Shown: piece after piece, positions 1 through 5,766 of the stretch
How the letters are laid out: every line of letters begins with the position of its first letter
How positions within the stretch are numbered: the first letter of the stretch is position 1
Assembly: GCA_030642995.1 (NCBI GenBank)
Contig: DAOWMR010000063.1
Span: 1 to 10,186 of the forward strand
Source of the DNA: Spirochaetales bacterium
GTDB lineage: Bacteria > Spirochaetota > Spirochaetia > DSM-27196 > SLST01
DNA length: 10,186 nucleotides
Direction of reading: 5' to 3'
Notes under the pieces: generated by a model
Seen by the model: the letters and a program-made list of their open reading frames with translations, nothing else
What the model was told of the DNA's origin: nothing
Database searches by the model: none
Position numbers and translations under genes: made by a program

Positions 1-91
1 CTCCAAGGCTCAGACACGGTTGGCTTATGCCAGAACACTTTCGGATCGCGGTTGTGGCCAGCTACGTGACCCAGCACAGGAGCGCTCGCGT

Positions 92-871
92 TCACCGATC
101 TACGGTTGAAGAACTTGATTGGATCGGATGTCCGGCGATGGCGCATGCATGTTCTACCACCTGGTACTGGCTCTTGTTGAACAAGTGCTTCGTCCGTATT
201 ACAGCTACAGCGTACAGTTCGAGAGATGCCTTGCATGTCACCCGAAAGGATTCGTTTCCGATGCCGAGTGCTTTCGCTTGAAGGGCCGTCCAATGATCCC
301 CCATCTCCCGATCGACAGTATCCCATAATCTGTTCTCGGTATCGTAGAAAAGCCGTAGGTGGACGGCGATAACTGTCGCCAACCGTGTTGCAAGAACGGA
401 ACGTACAACCGCAGCCATGAGCACATTGCCTACCCTCAAACTCCCAACAAGTCTGTGAACTTCTTCGGCCAAGGTCGATATCTGCTCCGCGACCCAGGCA
501 TCGCATTTTCTGCTGATGGAATCCCATGTCCACGATTCCGCTTTTCGTTTGAGTTGGGAGGCGATCCCATCCGGATCATCTATGACTAGAGCATGTCGCC
601 ATGCAGGTACAAGTCCCCCTGCGACCGCAGGGTTATCGAAATCACTGGTCAGATCTTCTGCAGAACGCCAATGCACGGACACGAGATGATTTCCACGCCT
701 CTCTAGCCGACCCTCTTCGTCTCTGCCAATGAATATCAGATCGACATCAGACTCCGCGTGCGCTTCGCCACGGAGATGGCTCCCCGTCAGGACTGTCGCC
801 ATCGCGCCGTTGGCAACCATCTCCTTCGCCATCTGTTGAGCAAGACGCAATACTTCCGGGTCAACAGTCAA
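92..871 (-). CDS. Nucleotidyltransferase-domain protein (MNT/KNT-like)
   Basis: Predicted soluble nucleotidyltransferase of 259 residues, of the DNA polymerase beta-like fold used by aminoglycoside nucleotidyltransferases and MNT-type proteins. The signature is visible: GSHLRGEAHAESDVDL at residues 30-45 fits the family pattern GS-x(n)-SDxDL, with D42 and D44 as metal ligands. The third acidic ligand is not obvious: the strand where it is expected reads VSVHW (about 64-68). The rest is mainly helical, as in two-domain substrate-modifying members, so the substrate cannot be named; an antibiotic is possible but unproven. The start is TTG at 871, chosen because AAGGA lies 7-8 nt upstream; the next in-frame ATG is at residue 14 and would leave the core intact. 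It follows the dehydrogenase gene on the same strand after 59 nt, so the two may be co-transcribed. The last residues are a low-complexity Ser-rich tail. Confidence 0.8.
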   Translation of the reverse strand: MTVDPEVLRLAQQMAKEMVANGAMATVLTGSHLRGEAHAESDVDLIFIGRDEEGRLERRGNHLVSVHWRSAEDLTSDFDNPAVAGGLVPAWRHALVIDDPDGIASQLKRKAESWTWDSISRKCDAWVAEQISTLAEEVHRLVGSLRVGNVLMAAVVRSVLATRLATVIAVHLRLFYDTENRLWDTVDREMGDHWTALQAKALGIGNESFRVTCKASLELYAVAVIRTKHLFNKSQYQVVEHACAIAGHPIQSSSSTVDR

Positions 872-930
872 GAAACCATCCTTTCAATATCGTTATGGAG
901 TTCTTCATATCCCGTCCTGATAGGTGGCTG

Positions 931-1800
931 TCATTGGTGCACTGTCCATCCGCCGCCTACATAGAGAAGTTGTCCAGTCAGCCAGTGTGCCTGTTCGGAA
1001 GCAAGAAAGACAATGACGTCAGCCACATCTTCCGGCATTCCGATACGCCGCAATGGTGTTTGCGCGGCAATAGAAGACTCTTCTTCCGGATCGAGGTATC
1101 CCGTTTGGATGGGACCTGGGGCAACGATGTTCACCGTGATCCCATACTTGCCAACTTCCATAGCGGCTGATCGGCTGTACGACTCAATGGCATGCTTGCT
1201 CGCTGCGTAGCTGACATTGGCTTCATGGGCGGAGGCTGCGTCCGTACTGAGATTGATAATCCTGCCCCAATTGGCGTTGCGCTTCAGGAAACGGTTGATG
1301 TATTCGGCCATCATCAGAGCGTAAGATCGGGCGTTGACTGCAAAGTTGGCGTCGATGTTCTGTTGAGATGCTAATTGAATCCCGAATCCTTCCGAAGTTT
1401 CGCGGGCGGGGTCGAAAGTGTCCAGTGCACAGTAGGTATGATTGTTCACTAGAACGTCGACCGACCCAAATTCCTTCTCGCACGAATCAAAGAGAATGGG
1501 GATATTGTTTGCGTCTGATAGATCCATTTCTTTGGCTGATGCTTTTCCGCCGAACGAATCTATGGACTGAAGAACCGATTCCGCTGTCTCCTGCTGATTA
1601 GCACGATAGAGCAGTACGCCGCCTATGCCGTTTGCCTTTGCCTCTTCCAGGTCTGCTGAAGAGTGCTCGCAGGGTTCACGGAAATAGGTAATGAAGACCT
1701 TGGCACCCTGTGCAGCGAAGGCTTTGGCGGTTGCGGCGCCAATGCCGTGATTCGCGCCGGTGATGAGAATCACTTTCCCTTCAATTTGTGGGTCAATCAT
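931..1800 (-). CDS. Short-chain dehydrogenase/reductase (SDR)
   Basis: NAD(P)-dependent oxidoreductase of the classical SDR family, 289 residues, cytoplasmic, one Rossmann domain. The cofactor motif TGANHGIG is at residues 14-21, the structural NN motif at 119-120 (NNHT rather than the usual NNAG), the catalytic Ser at about 185, and YAASK at 198-202 supplies the Tyr and Lys. PGPIQT near 228-233 and the C-terminal LTGQLLYVGGGW are typical of the FabG-like branch that covers sugar, polyol and ketoacyl reductases. It is longer than the usual 250 because of an insert at about 44-90. Substrate unknown. The ATG at 1800 is the only sensible start, but AAAGGA abuts it with no spacer. Its start overlaps by 8 nt the stop of a short upstream open frame, suggesting that it was once translationally coupled to another gene. 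Confidence 0.9.
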   Translation of the reverse strand: MIDPQIEGKVILITGANHGIGAATAKAFAAQGAKVFITYFREPCEHSSADLEEAKANGIGGVLLYRANQQETAESVLQSIDSFGGKASAKEMDLSDANNIPILFDSCEKEFGSVDVLVNNHTYCALDTFDPARETSEGFGIQLASQQNIDANFAVNARSYALMMAEYINRFLKRNANWGRIINLSTDAASAHEANVSYAASKHAIESYSRSAAMEVGKYGITVNIVAPGPIQTGYLDPEEESSIAAQTPLRRIGMPEDVADVIVFLASEQAHWLTGQLLYVGGGWTVHQ

Positions 1801-1868
1801 TCCTTTCTCGCCATTTGATCACGTAGGCCAAGGCCCAAGTGAGTTGGTTCTGCGGTCCGAAGGGATTG
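1793..1868 (-). pseudogene. Possible C-terminal remnant of a displaced gene
   Basis: Between the methyltransferase stop and the dehydrogenase start the minus strand carries an open frame of about 25 codons ending in TGA at 1793-1795. The encoded peptide includes NPFGPQNQLTWALAYVIKW followed by a short charged end. It has ordinary coding-like composition with G+C similar to the flanking genes, unlike the AT-rich methyltransferase just before it. Its stop codon overlaps the dehydrogenase ATG by 8 nt, an arrangement usual for adjacent operon genes. I infer the tail of a gene whose 5' part was removed or displaced when the methyltransferase segment arrived. I do not recognise the family, and a chance open frame of this length is quite possible. 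Confidence 0.3.
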
Positions 1869-2621
1869 TCATATTGCAGATTTTTTGATTCCCTTGCATT
1901 CCATCATTGAAGAATCACAGATATTTCTCTTCTTTTCTCGGTAGTCCTTTTCCATTCTTTCTAATCCTGTCTGATATTCTTCTTCAGAAATGAGATTAAG
2001 TTGGGACATATCTCGATTCTCTGTTCCTTCAATTGCCGATTTATAGTCAAGTTCAAATACAGTCGTCTCAATCTTCATGTCTATCACAAAGCCGCTATCC
2101 ACAAATAACTCATATATTCTTGAGATCTTCATAAAACGATTATTATCAATTTCCTTGGTTGAAGGAAAATACTCGTATACCCACGAATTGTTCGTGTAGT
2201 CAGGACAAAGATTGATCATCATATATGTTCCATCTAGTTTCAGCATTCTATTTATGTTTTTCACAGCGGCCTCTTTATCCGTGAAATGATGAAAGGCAAA
2301 TTCATTTCGAATATAATCGATGTCTGTTTCCACATTTCCCAAGTTCTCTATAGTATCGCAGATAAATTTCATGTTTTTATTCTTTTCTTTTGCATATTGC
2401 AGCATTTCTCTAGATTTATCTATTCCAATCCATTCGATGTTTGCACTTGTATAATACTCGCTCTGCGCTTTAAGGTAGTTACCAGTTCCACAGGCCAAAT
2501 CTAGTATTCTTACCTCGTCTTGGTTCTTTTGCAATATCCTTTCAATTTCTTCATCAACACCTTTTGCCCTAATCGGATTCTTATCATAATTTGGTGCTAT
2601 TTCAGCATAATCTGTTGGCAC
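1869..2621 (-). CDS. SAM-dependent class I methyltransferase, AT-rich
   Basis: Cytoplasmic methyltransferase of 250 residues with the Rossmann-like class I fold (Methyltransf_11/25 type). Motif I ILDLACGTGNYL spans residues 39-50, the acidic ribose-binding residue is D68 in GIDKS, and the post-motif NEFAFHHF is at about 106-113. The substrate cannot be inferred; a small molecule is likely for this class. The start is GTG at 2621, chosen because AGGGAG lies 7 nt upstream; an ATG inside the leader is out of frame. By eye the gene is about one third G+C and rich in Lys, Asn, Ile and Glu, whereas its neighbours are near 50%, a clear sign of recent acquisition. A TATACT at 2647-2652 on the minus strand could be its own -10 box, though no good -35 accompanies it. 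It begins immediately after an attC site. Confidence 0.88.
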   Translation of the reverse strand: MPTDYAEIAPNYDKNPIRAKGVDEEIERILQKNQDEVRILDLACGTGNYLKAQSEYYTSANIEWIGIDKSREMLQYAKEKNKNMKFICDTIENLGNVETDIDYIRNEFAFHHFTDKEAAVKNINRMLKLDGTYMMINLCPDYTNNSWVYEYFPSTKEIDNNRFMKISRIYELFVDSGFVIDMKIETTVFELDYKSAIEGTENRDMSQLNLISEEEYQTGLERMEKDYREKKRNICDSSMMECKGIKKSAI

Positions 2622-2647
2622 TTATCATCTCCCTAAATTCATACGTA

Positions 2648-2719
2648 GTATAACGGTCAGCTCACGGGCGGGGAAGGAGCGACAGTGGATACCCCGTCCG
2701 GTGGAGCGTCTGGTTGGGC
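2648..2719 (-). other. attC: Integron attC recombination site (single)
   Basis: Read on the minus strand: R'' box GCCCAAC (2713-2719, fits RYYYAAC), spacer CAGAC (2708-2712), L'' arm 2692-2707, loop of 18 nt (2674-2691), L' arm 2660-2673, spacer TGACC (2655-2659), R' box GTTATAC (2648-2654, fits GTTRRRY at all but the fifth base). The two arms pair over 14 bp with one mismatch, provided one C and one A of the longer arm are bulged. On the plus strand these are extrahelical G (2703 or 2704) and T (2697), as in the recombinogenic bottom strand of known attC sites. The two 5-nt spacers pair at no position, as expected for the unpaired central spacer. The crossover would fall between 2654 and 2653. 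The site overlaps the end of the deaminase gene. Confidence 0.85.
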
Positions 2720-3664
2720 TCTCCCTTGCGGAAGGTTACCAAACGCAGCACTCAGACTATTTCGAAGTATGTGTTGGCACGTCCCCGCATCAAATGGCCG
2801 AACTGCGTGCAAGAGCCTGTATTCTGAGTTCATCGTGCATTCAAAATGACCAGGATCGTCCGTGTTGATACTGAAGCTCAGGCCGCAGTCCATTGCCTTA
2901 AGGATAGGGTGGTCCTCGATTCGCCTGACTCCTGAGAGTCTCAGATTGCTTGTCGGGCAGAACTCGATGTGGACATTGTTCTTCTCGAAGTGCTTGGGGA
3001 GGGCTGGGTCGTCGAACAGACTCAGCGCGTGTCCTATCCTGCGCGGATAACCATACTCCAGTGCATCCCATATGGAGTCGGGTCCGCACCATTCTCCTGC
3101 GTGAATCTCAACAGGAATACCTTCATCAGCAAGGCGCTGAAAGATATCGGCATAGTCTTTGACCTTGCATGCCTTCTCGTTACCAGCCAATGCCAGGCCG
3201 TGAATGTATCCTTGTCTCCACAGCGAGATTACCCGCTCAATCTTCTGCTCAAATCTTGCTCGATCAGGGCTACGTCCAATTGCCCACAGATAGCTCACCT
3301 TGATACCAGTCAGATCGGCAGCGACATTCTGATACTCATGTAGCAGTTGATGCAGGCGGTCGTCAGCCGTTCTGAGAAATGAGCAGAGCATTATTTCGGC
3401 ATATCTGACATTCTGTGCGGCCAGAGCCTTCAAGTGCAACCTGAGTACCTCGAGCAGGAGTTTTCCATTGCCAGCGACGAACGGAGCAAGAAACTCACCC
3501 AGTCGGGACCATTCGTCGAGATTCCTGATTGGATACAGGCGTTGCAATTTGCCCAGATCCAGTCCAGAGCAGAATCCCTTGGCCTGGACGGCCTTGATGT
3601 ACGTAGGACAAAGAAGCCCGTCGAGATGACAGTGCAACTCAGCCTTCTCTGCTTGATCAGTCAT
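2657..3664 (-). CDS. Adenosine deaminase-family amidohydrolase
   Basis: Predicted zinc-dependent purine (deoxy)nucleoside or adenine deaminase, 335 residues, a cytoplasmic TIM barrel of the adenosine/AMP deaminase family. Metal ligands and catalytic residues are in order: HCHLDG at 11-16, HAGE at 188-191 (zinc His and catalytic Glu), RIGHA at 209-213 (catalytic His; the family usually has RIGHG), CPTSN at 236-240 and NTDDP at 267-271 (metal and base-binding Asp). LALAGNE at 157-163 replaces the usual GxDLxGxE, so substrate preference is uncertain. The frame stays open to 3910, but the upstream part overlaps the GrpB gene and looks non-coding; the ATG at 3664 places HxH at the normal distance from the N-terminus. 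SD signal is weak (GAG). The last 20 residues, Pro-rich, are encoded by the attC site, and the stop lies in its spacer, as in many gene-cassette ORFs. Confidence 0.88.
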   Translation of the reverse strand: MTDQAEKAELHCHLDGLLCPTYIKAVQAKGFCSGLDLGKLQRLYPIRNLDEWSRLGEFLAPFVAGNGKLLLEVLRLHLKALAAQNVRYAEIMLCSFLRTADDRLHQLLHEYQNVAADLTGIKVSYLWAIGRSPDRARFEQKIERVISLWRQGYIHGLALAGNEKACKVKDYADIFQRLADEGIPVEIHAGEWCGPDSIWDALEYGYPRRIGHALSLFDDPALPKHFEKNNVHIEFCPTSNLRLSGVRRIEDHPILKAMDCGLSFSINTDDPGHFECTMNSEYRLLHAVRPFDAGTCQHILRNSLSAAFGNLPQGRAQPDAPPDGVSTVAPSPPVS

Positions 3665-3677
3665 TGTGTTCTCGGGT

Positions 3678-3714
3678 TGCCCGTCGTCGCAGTTGAACTG
3701 CCGTACCGAGGGCA
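3678..3714 (-). repeat. Intercistronic inverted repeat between GrpB and deaminase genes
   Basis: A perfect 6-bp-arm palindrome around one central base (GCAGTT-C-AACTGC on the minus strand, 3689-3701) sits in the 53-nt gap and is flanked by a further pair, TGCCC/GGGCA (3678-3682 and 3710-3714), with imperfect pairing between. In the mRNA this would form a bulged stem-loop just before the deaminase start. There is no T run, so it is not a standard terminator. It could modulate translation or be incidental. Confidence 0.35.
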
Positions 3715-3717
3715 CGG

Positions 3718-4278
3718 TCAGTCTCCAACCGCTTGCTGAGCCACGCGTGTCTCTCTCAAGACTCCTCGTATGAAACCGTCCTTCGCGGAAGTATACAACT
3801 TGCGATCGTTGGGAAATTGTCTCGCGAGGTTGTTCTTCATGGCAGCATACCTCTTCCGCACGTTCGCATCCTCGCGAAGCATCTTTCGAAAAAGAAGATA
3901 GTTCTTCCATTGGGTACCGCTTCGTTCGACAACATGAACGTGAACAGTGCGGATATCGGGTTCGGATTCCCTAACGAAGAGGTGCCCGCCATCGTCGCCA
4001 CCATCGCCGCGATAGATATAGCCGATTCCAGTGAGTCGCTCGACAATATCCGGGATAAGATCCACCGTGCGTATCGCTACGGCAATGTCAAGAATAGGCT
4101 TGGCCGGTAGATCTGGCACAGCCGTGCTGCCCACATGCTGAACATCAGCAACAAGATCGCCCAATGAGCGATGAAGACTTCGGCATTCATTGGCGAAGAG
4201 AACTGACCAGCTTGGATCGTGGTCTACAACCCGAACAGTATGTCGTTTCAAACCAATCGTTTTCTTCGGGCCCAACAT
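3718..4278 (-). CDS. GrpB-family (UPF0157) nucleotidyltransferase-like protein
   Basis: GrpB/UPF0157 family protein, part of the nucleotidyltransferase superfamily; the cellular role of these proteins is poorly defined. The core HVGSTAVPDLPAKPILDI is at residues 48-65 and matches the family pattern (GST..P.L..KP..D). Other family traits are VRVVDHDPSW near the N-terminus, HVHVVE at about 113-118, and the C-terminal LLFRKMLRED and KRYAAMK segments. Length is 186 residues from the ATG at 4278, close to the family norm. The frame extends to a GTG at 4326, which would add 16 unconserved residues; I prefer 4278 because family members begin near IGLKR and because a possible -10 (TATGAT, 4313-4318, minus) with a poor TTG-type -35 would start transcription inside that extension. 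It is the first gene of the leftward group. Confidence 0.85.
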   Translation of the reverse strand: MLGPKKTIGLKRHTVRVVDHDPSWSVLFANECRSLHRSLGDLVADVQHVGSTAVPDLPAKPILDIAVAIRTVDLIPDIVERLTGIGYIYRGDGGDDGGHLFVRESEPDIRTVHVHVVERSGTQWKNYLLFRKMLREDANVRKRYAAMKNNLARQFPNDRKLYTSAKDGFIRGVLRETRVAQQAVGD

Positions 4279-4347
4279 CCTGGCTCTCGGGTTACCCTTG
4301 TTCCTCAGCAGTATCATATCGCCCACACGACAAGGTCTGCAATCCGG

Positions 4348-4377
4348 TTCCTATCATGGTTTGAAGCATGATAGGGA
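4348..4377. repeat. Inverted repeat upstream of the GrpB gene
   Basis: CCTATCATG (4350-4358) is repeated exactly inverted as CATGATAGG (4367-4375) around an 8-nt centre, extendable by a wobble and one more pair to 4348-4377. It stands before the leftward genes and has no adjoining T run on either strand, so it fits an operator or structural element better than a terminator. No matching copy was seen elsewhere in the window. Confidence 0.5.
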
Positions 4378-4419
4378 TGTCTAGCGTCAATTACTTTTAC
4401 CGTCTGACGGCGACTAGAA

Positions 4420-4535
4420 TTCCCGGTTTTTCCGGGGTAGTTCGATACCGCCTTCATCGAGAAAACTTCACCACGGCAATCCTGGGGCGTGTTTTCTCGA
4501 GAAAGGCGGCACAGAATAGTGTTGACAACCGGGAA
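4420..4535. repeat. Nested inverted repeats in the divergent intergenic region
   Basis: The gene-free stretch 4279-4574 separates the two divergent gene groups. Within it, arms 4448-4466 and 4491-4509 are inverted copies matching at 17 of 19 positions around a 24-nt centre. They are enclosed by an outer pair, TTCCCGGTT (4420-4428) and AACCGGGAA (4527-4535). The right inner arm contains the perfect palindrome TTTCTCGAGAAA (4493-4504). A small hairpin CCCGG-TTTTT-CCGGG (4422-4436) and the palindrome CCGTCTGACGG (4400-4410) lie to the left. The outer right arm overlaps the last base of the repressor promoter's -35 box and runs into the spacer. No T run adjoins the main stem. Function unknown; a DNA-binding site or relic of a small mobile element are options. 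Confidence 0.5.
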
Positions 4536-4550
4536 AACAGAGGTTAGGAT
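4522..4550 (+). promoter_or_regulatory. Sigma70-type promoter of the LacI-family gene
   Basis: A perfect -35 TTGACA (4522-4527), a spacer of exactly 17 nt and -10 TAGGAT (4545-4550, 4 of 6 consensus bases). Transcription would start about 7 nt downstream, inside the palindromic operator, and the GTG start at 4575 follows after a short leader containing AAGGA. Confidence 0.75.
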
Positions 4551-4563
4551 TGAAGCGCTTCAA
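4550..4563. promoter_or_regulatory. LacI-family operator O1
   Basis: The perfect 14-bp palindrome TTGAAGCGCTTCAA with a central CG step is typical of LacI/GalR-family operators. It begins on the last base of the -10 box and covers the expected transcription start, so a bound repressor would block its own promoter. An identical copy lies before the sugar-binding protein gene. Confidence 0.85.
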
Positions 4564-4574
4564 AAGGAAAATTT

Positions 4575-5603
4575 GTGCCAACAATTGATGATGTTGCAAG
4601 AAAGGCCGGCGTTTCTCTGGGGACCGTATCCAATGTTCTCAACAATCCAGAGAAGGTGAAGCCCGCGACCCGGGATCGCGTTCTGAAGATCATCGAGGAA
4701 ACGGGCTTTCATCCAAATCTAAGCGCTCGGAATCTCTCCCGGTCCAAGACGGACACGATCGCTCTCATCTATCCGTTCTCCCAGAGACGACGCACGGAAC
4801 ACTACTATTCGGATTTCCTGGCTGGGACTACAGACACCTGTTTTCGATTGAACTATAGACTGATGCTCTCTTCATACCCACGCGATGTCAGTGAAAAAGA
4901 GAAACTCCGGAACTACGAGGAATTGACAAACGGAAGTGCCGTTGATGGAATCGTGATTACACGTACGGAGAGAAATGACAGCGCCATCCAACTACTGAGT
5001 GACAGACAGCAGAAATTCGCGGCGTTGGGTCGGTGTGATCTCCCCATAGATTTCCCGTGGGTCGATGTCGATGGGGCAAAGGCTGTACGTGAGGCGGTGC
5101 ACTACCTGTACAACCTTGGACATCGACGGATCGCCTACGTGGGCACACCGGCACTGTTCACCTTTTCTCTGCACCGATCGGAAGGGTACCGAACCGGCCT
5201 GGAAGAAGTCGGAATCGAGTTCGATGAGGACCTCGTGATTCTGGCGTCTGTGGCGGGCAATGAGATTGAGGCTGGAGAGAACGGCATGGTCGGATTCCTG
5301 AAGGTGGAGGCTCCGCCATCGGCTGTGATTGTTGGCGGGGGTCAGCTGGCAATCGGGGTTGTCAATGGAATCGAGAAATCCGGTTATAGGGTCGGCACAG
5401 ACATATCAGTGATCAGTTTTGATGACACGGACTGGAGTACACACTACAGCCCGCCTATTACGACAATCAGACAACCACTGTACGAGATGGGAAAACTCGT
5501 CGCGGAACTGCTGATCAAGTCAATCGCCGGAGAAGAGCCGGAAGACCACCACATCCTGCTGAATACAGAATTGGTGATTCGAGGATCTTGCAAGAAAGTA
5601 TGA
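4575..5603 (+). CDS. LacI/GalR-family transcriptional repressor
   Basis: Sugar-responsive transcription factor of 342 residues, the usual family length. The N-terminal helix-turn-helix is at residues 3-22 (IDDVARKAGVSLGTVSNVLN), followed by the hinge region with ARNLSRSKT at 51-59. The effector-binding domain from about 61 is of the periplasmic-binding-protein type, with VDGIVITR (113-120), LGHRRIAYVG (171-180), SVISFDD (278-284) and TTIRQPLYEMG (296-306). The start is GTG at 4575 with AAGGA a suitable distance upstream; it puts the HTH at the very N-terminus, as normal. Identical palindromes lie over its own promoter and 16 nt after its stop, before the transporter genes, so I infer autoregulation plus control of the downstream sugar operon. 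The ligand is probably the imported oligosaccharide or a breakdown product. No clear terminator follows. Confidence 0.95.
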   Translation: MPTIDDVARKAGVSLGTVSNVLNNPEKVKPATRDRVLKIIEETGFHPNLSARNLSRSKTDTIALIYPFSQRRRTEHYYSDFLAGTTDTCFRLNYRLMLSSYPRDVSEKEKLRNYEELTNGSAVDGIVITRTERNDSAIQLLSDRQQKFAALGRCDLPIDFPWVDVDGAKAVREAVHYLYNLGHRRIAYVGTPALFTFSLHRSEGYRTGLEEVGIEFDEDLVILASVAGNEIEAGENGMVGFLKVEAPPSAVIVGGGQLAIGVVNGIEKSGYRVGTDISVISFDDTDWSTHYSPPITTIRQPLYEMGKLVAELLIKSIAGEEPEDHHILLNTELVIRGSCKKV

Positions 5604-5618
5604 GTTTTTTTGGAGAAA

Positions 5619-5632
5619 TTGAAGCGCTTCAA
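5619..5632. promoter_or_regulatory. LacI-family operator O2
   Basis: Second exact copy of TTGAAGCGCTTCAA (a 16-bp palindrome if the flanking A and T are counted), about 135 nt before the binding-protein start. It shares 15 consecutive bases with the copy at 4550. I could not find a convincing -35/-10 pair beside it, so the transporter promoter is not placed; repression by roadblock of read-through from the repressor promoter, or DNA looping to the first copy 1.07 kb away, are both possible. Confidence 0.85.
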
Positions 5633-5666
5633 TCTTCACATTGTTCGATATTTGGTTTTTGACTTG

Positions 5667-5738
5667 AGGAGGTAGGATGGAAAGAAAACACAGTCGTATG
5701 GATTCATGAAGAGAATCGCTTCAGGCGCTTGGGAATAA
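5667..5738 (+). other. Leader with strong Shine-Dalgarno and two overlapping mini-ORFs
   Basis: AGGAGGT (5667-5673) is the best ribosome-binding sequence in the window, yet what follows is a short frame, ATG 5677 to TGA 5709 (10 residues, MERKHSRMDS). A second mini-frame, ATG 5706 to TAA 5738 (MKRIASGAWE), overlaps the first stop as ATGA. The SD-to-ATG distance is only 3-4 nt, shorter than ideal. The first mini-ORF is in frame with the binding-protein gene and separated from it by the TGA. This may be a translated leader or a degenerate earlier gene start; expression is not shown by sequence alone. Confidence 0.3.
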
Positions 5739-5766
5739 AGCGCACATGGAAAAAAGGAGATGCAGT

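Noticed and set aside
1..91. Short plus-strand frame and possible attC-like pairing after the nucleotidyltransferase stop
   Set aside because: The frame runs antisense through the nucleotidyltransferase gene and has no family features. Pairing attempts (GATCG/CGATC) lack matching R boxes and equal spacers. I see no supportable feature in these 91 bases.
1793..1868. attC at the end of the methyltransferase cassette
   Set aside because: No GTTRRRY box occurs in the gap and the AAC present cannot be paired with a second arm.
3678..3714. A second attC site between the GrpB and deaminase genes
   Set aside because: The hairpin lacks an outer AAC/GTT pair, an unpaired double spacer and the two extrahelical bases, so it does not meet the attC pattern.
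3665..3910. 81-residue N-terminal extension of the deaminase frame
   Set aside because: It overlaps the GrpB gene in another frame, has Arg/Ser/Glu-rich noise-like composition, and places the HxH motif far from the N-terminus, unlike the family.
3733..4110. Long plus-strand frame opposite the GrpB gene
   Set aside because: It is antisense to a well-supported GrpB-family gene and shows no recognisable motif.
4348..4377. Terminator for a gene entering from the right
   Set aside because: Genes here are divergent and no T run adjoins the stem on either strand.
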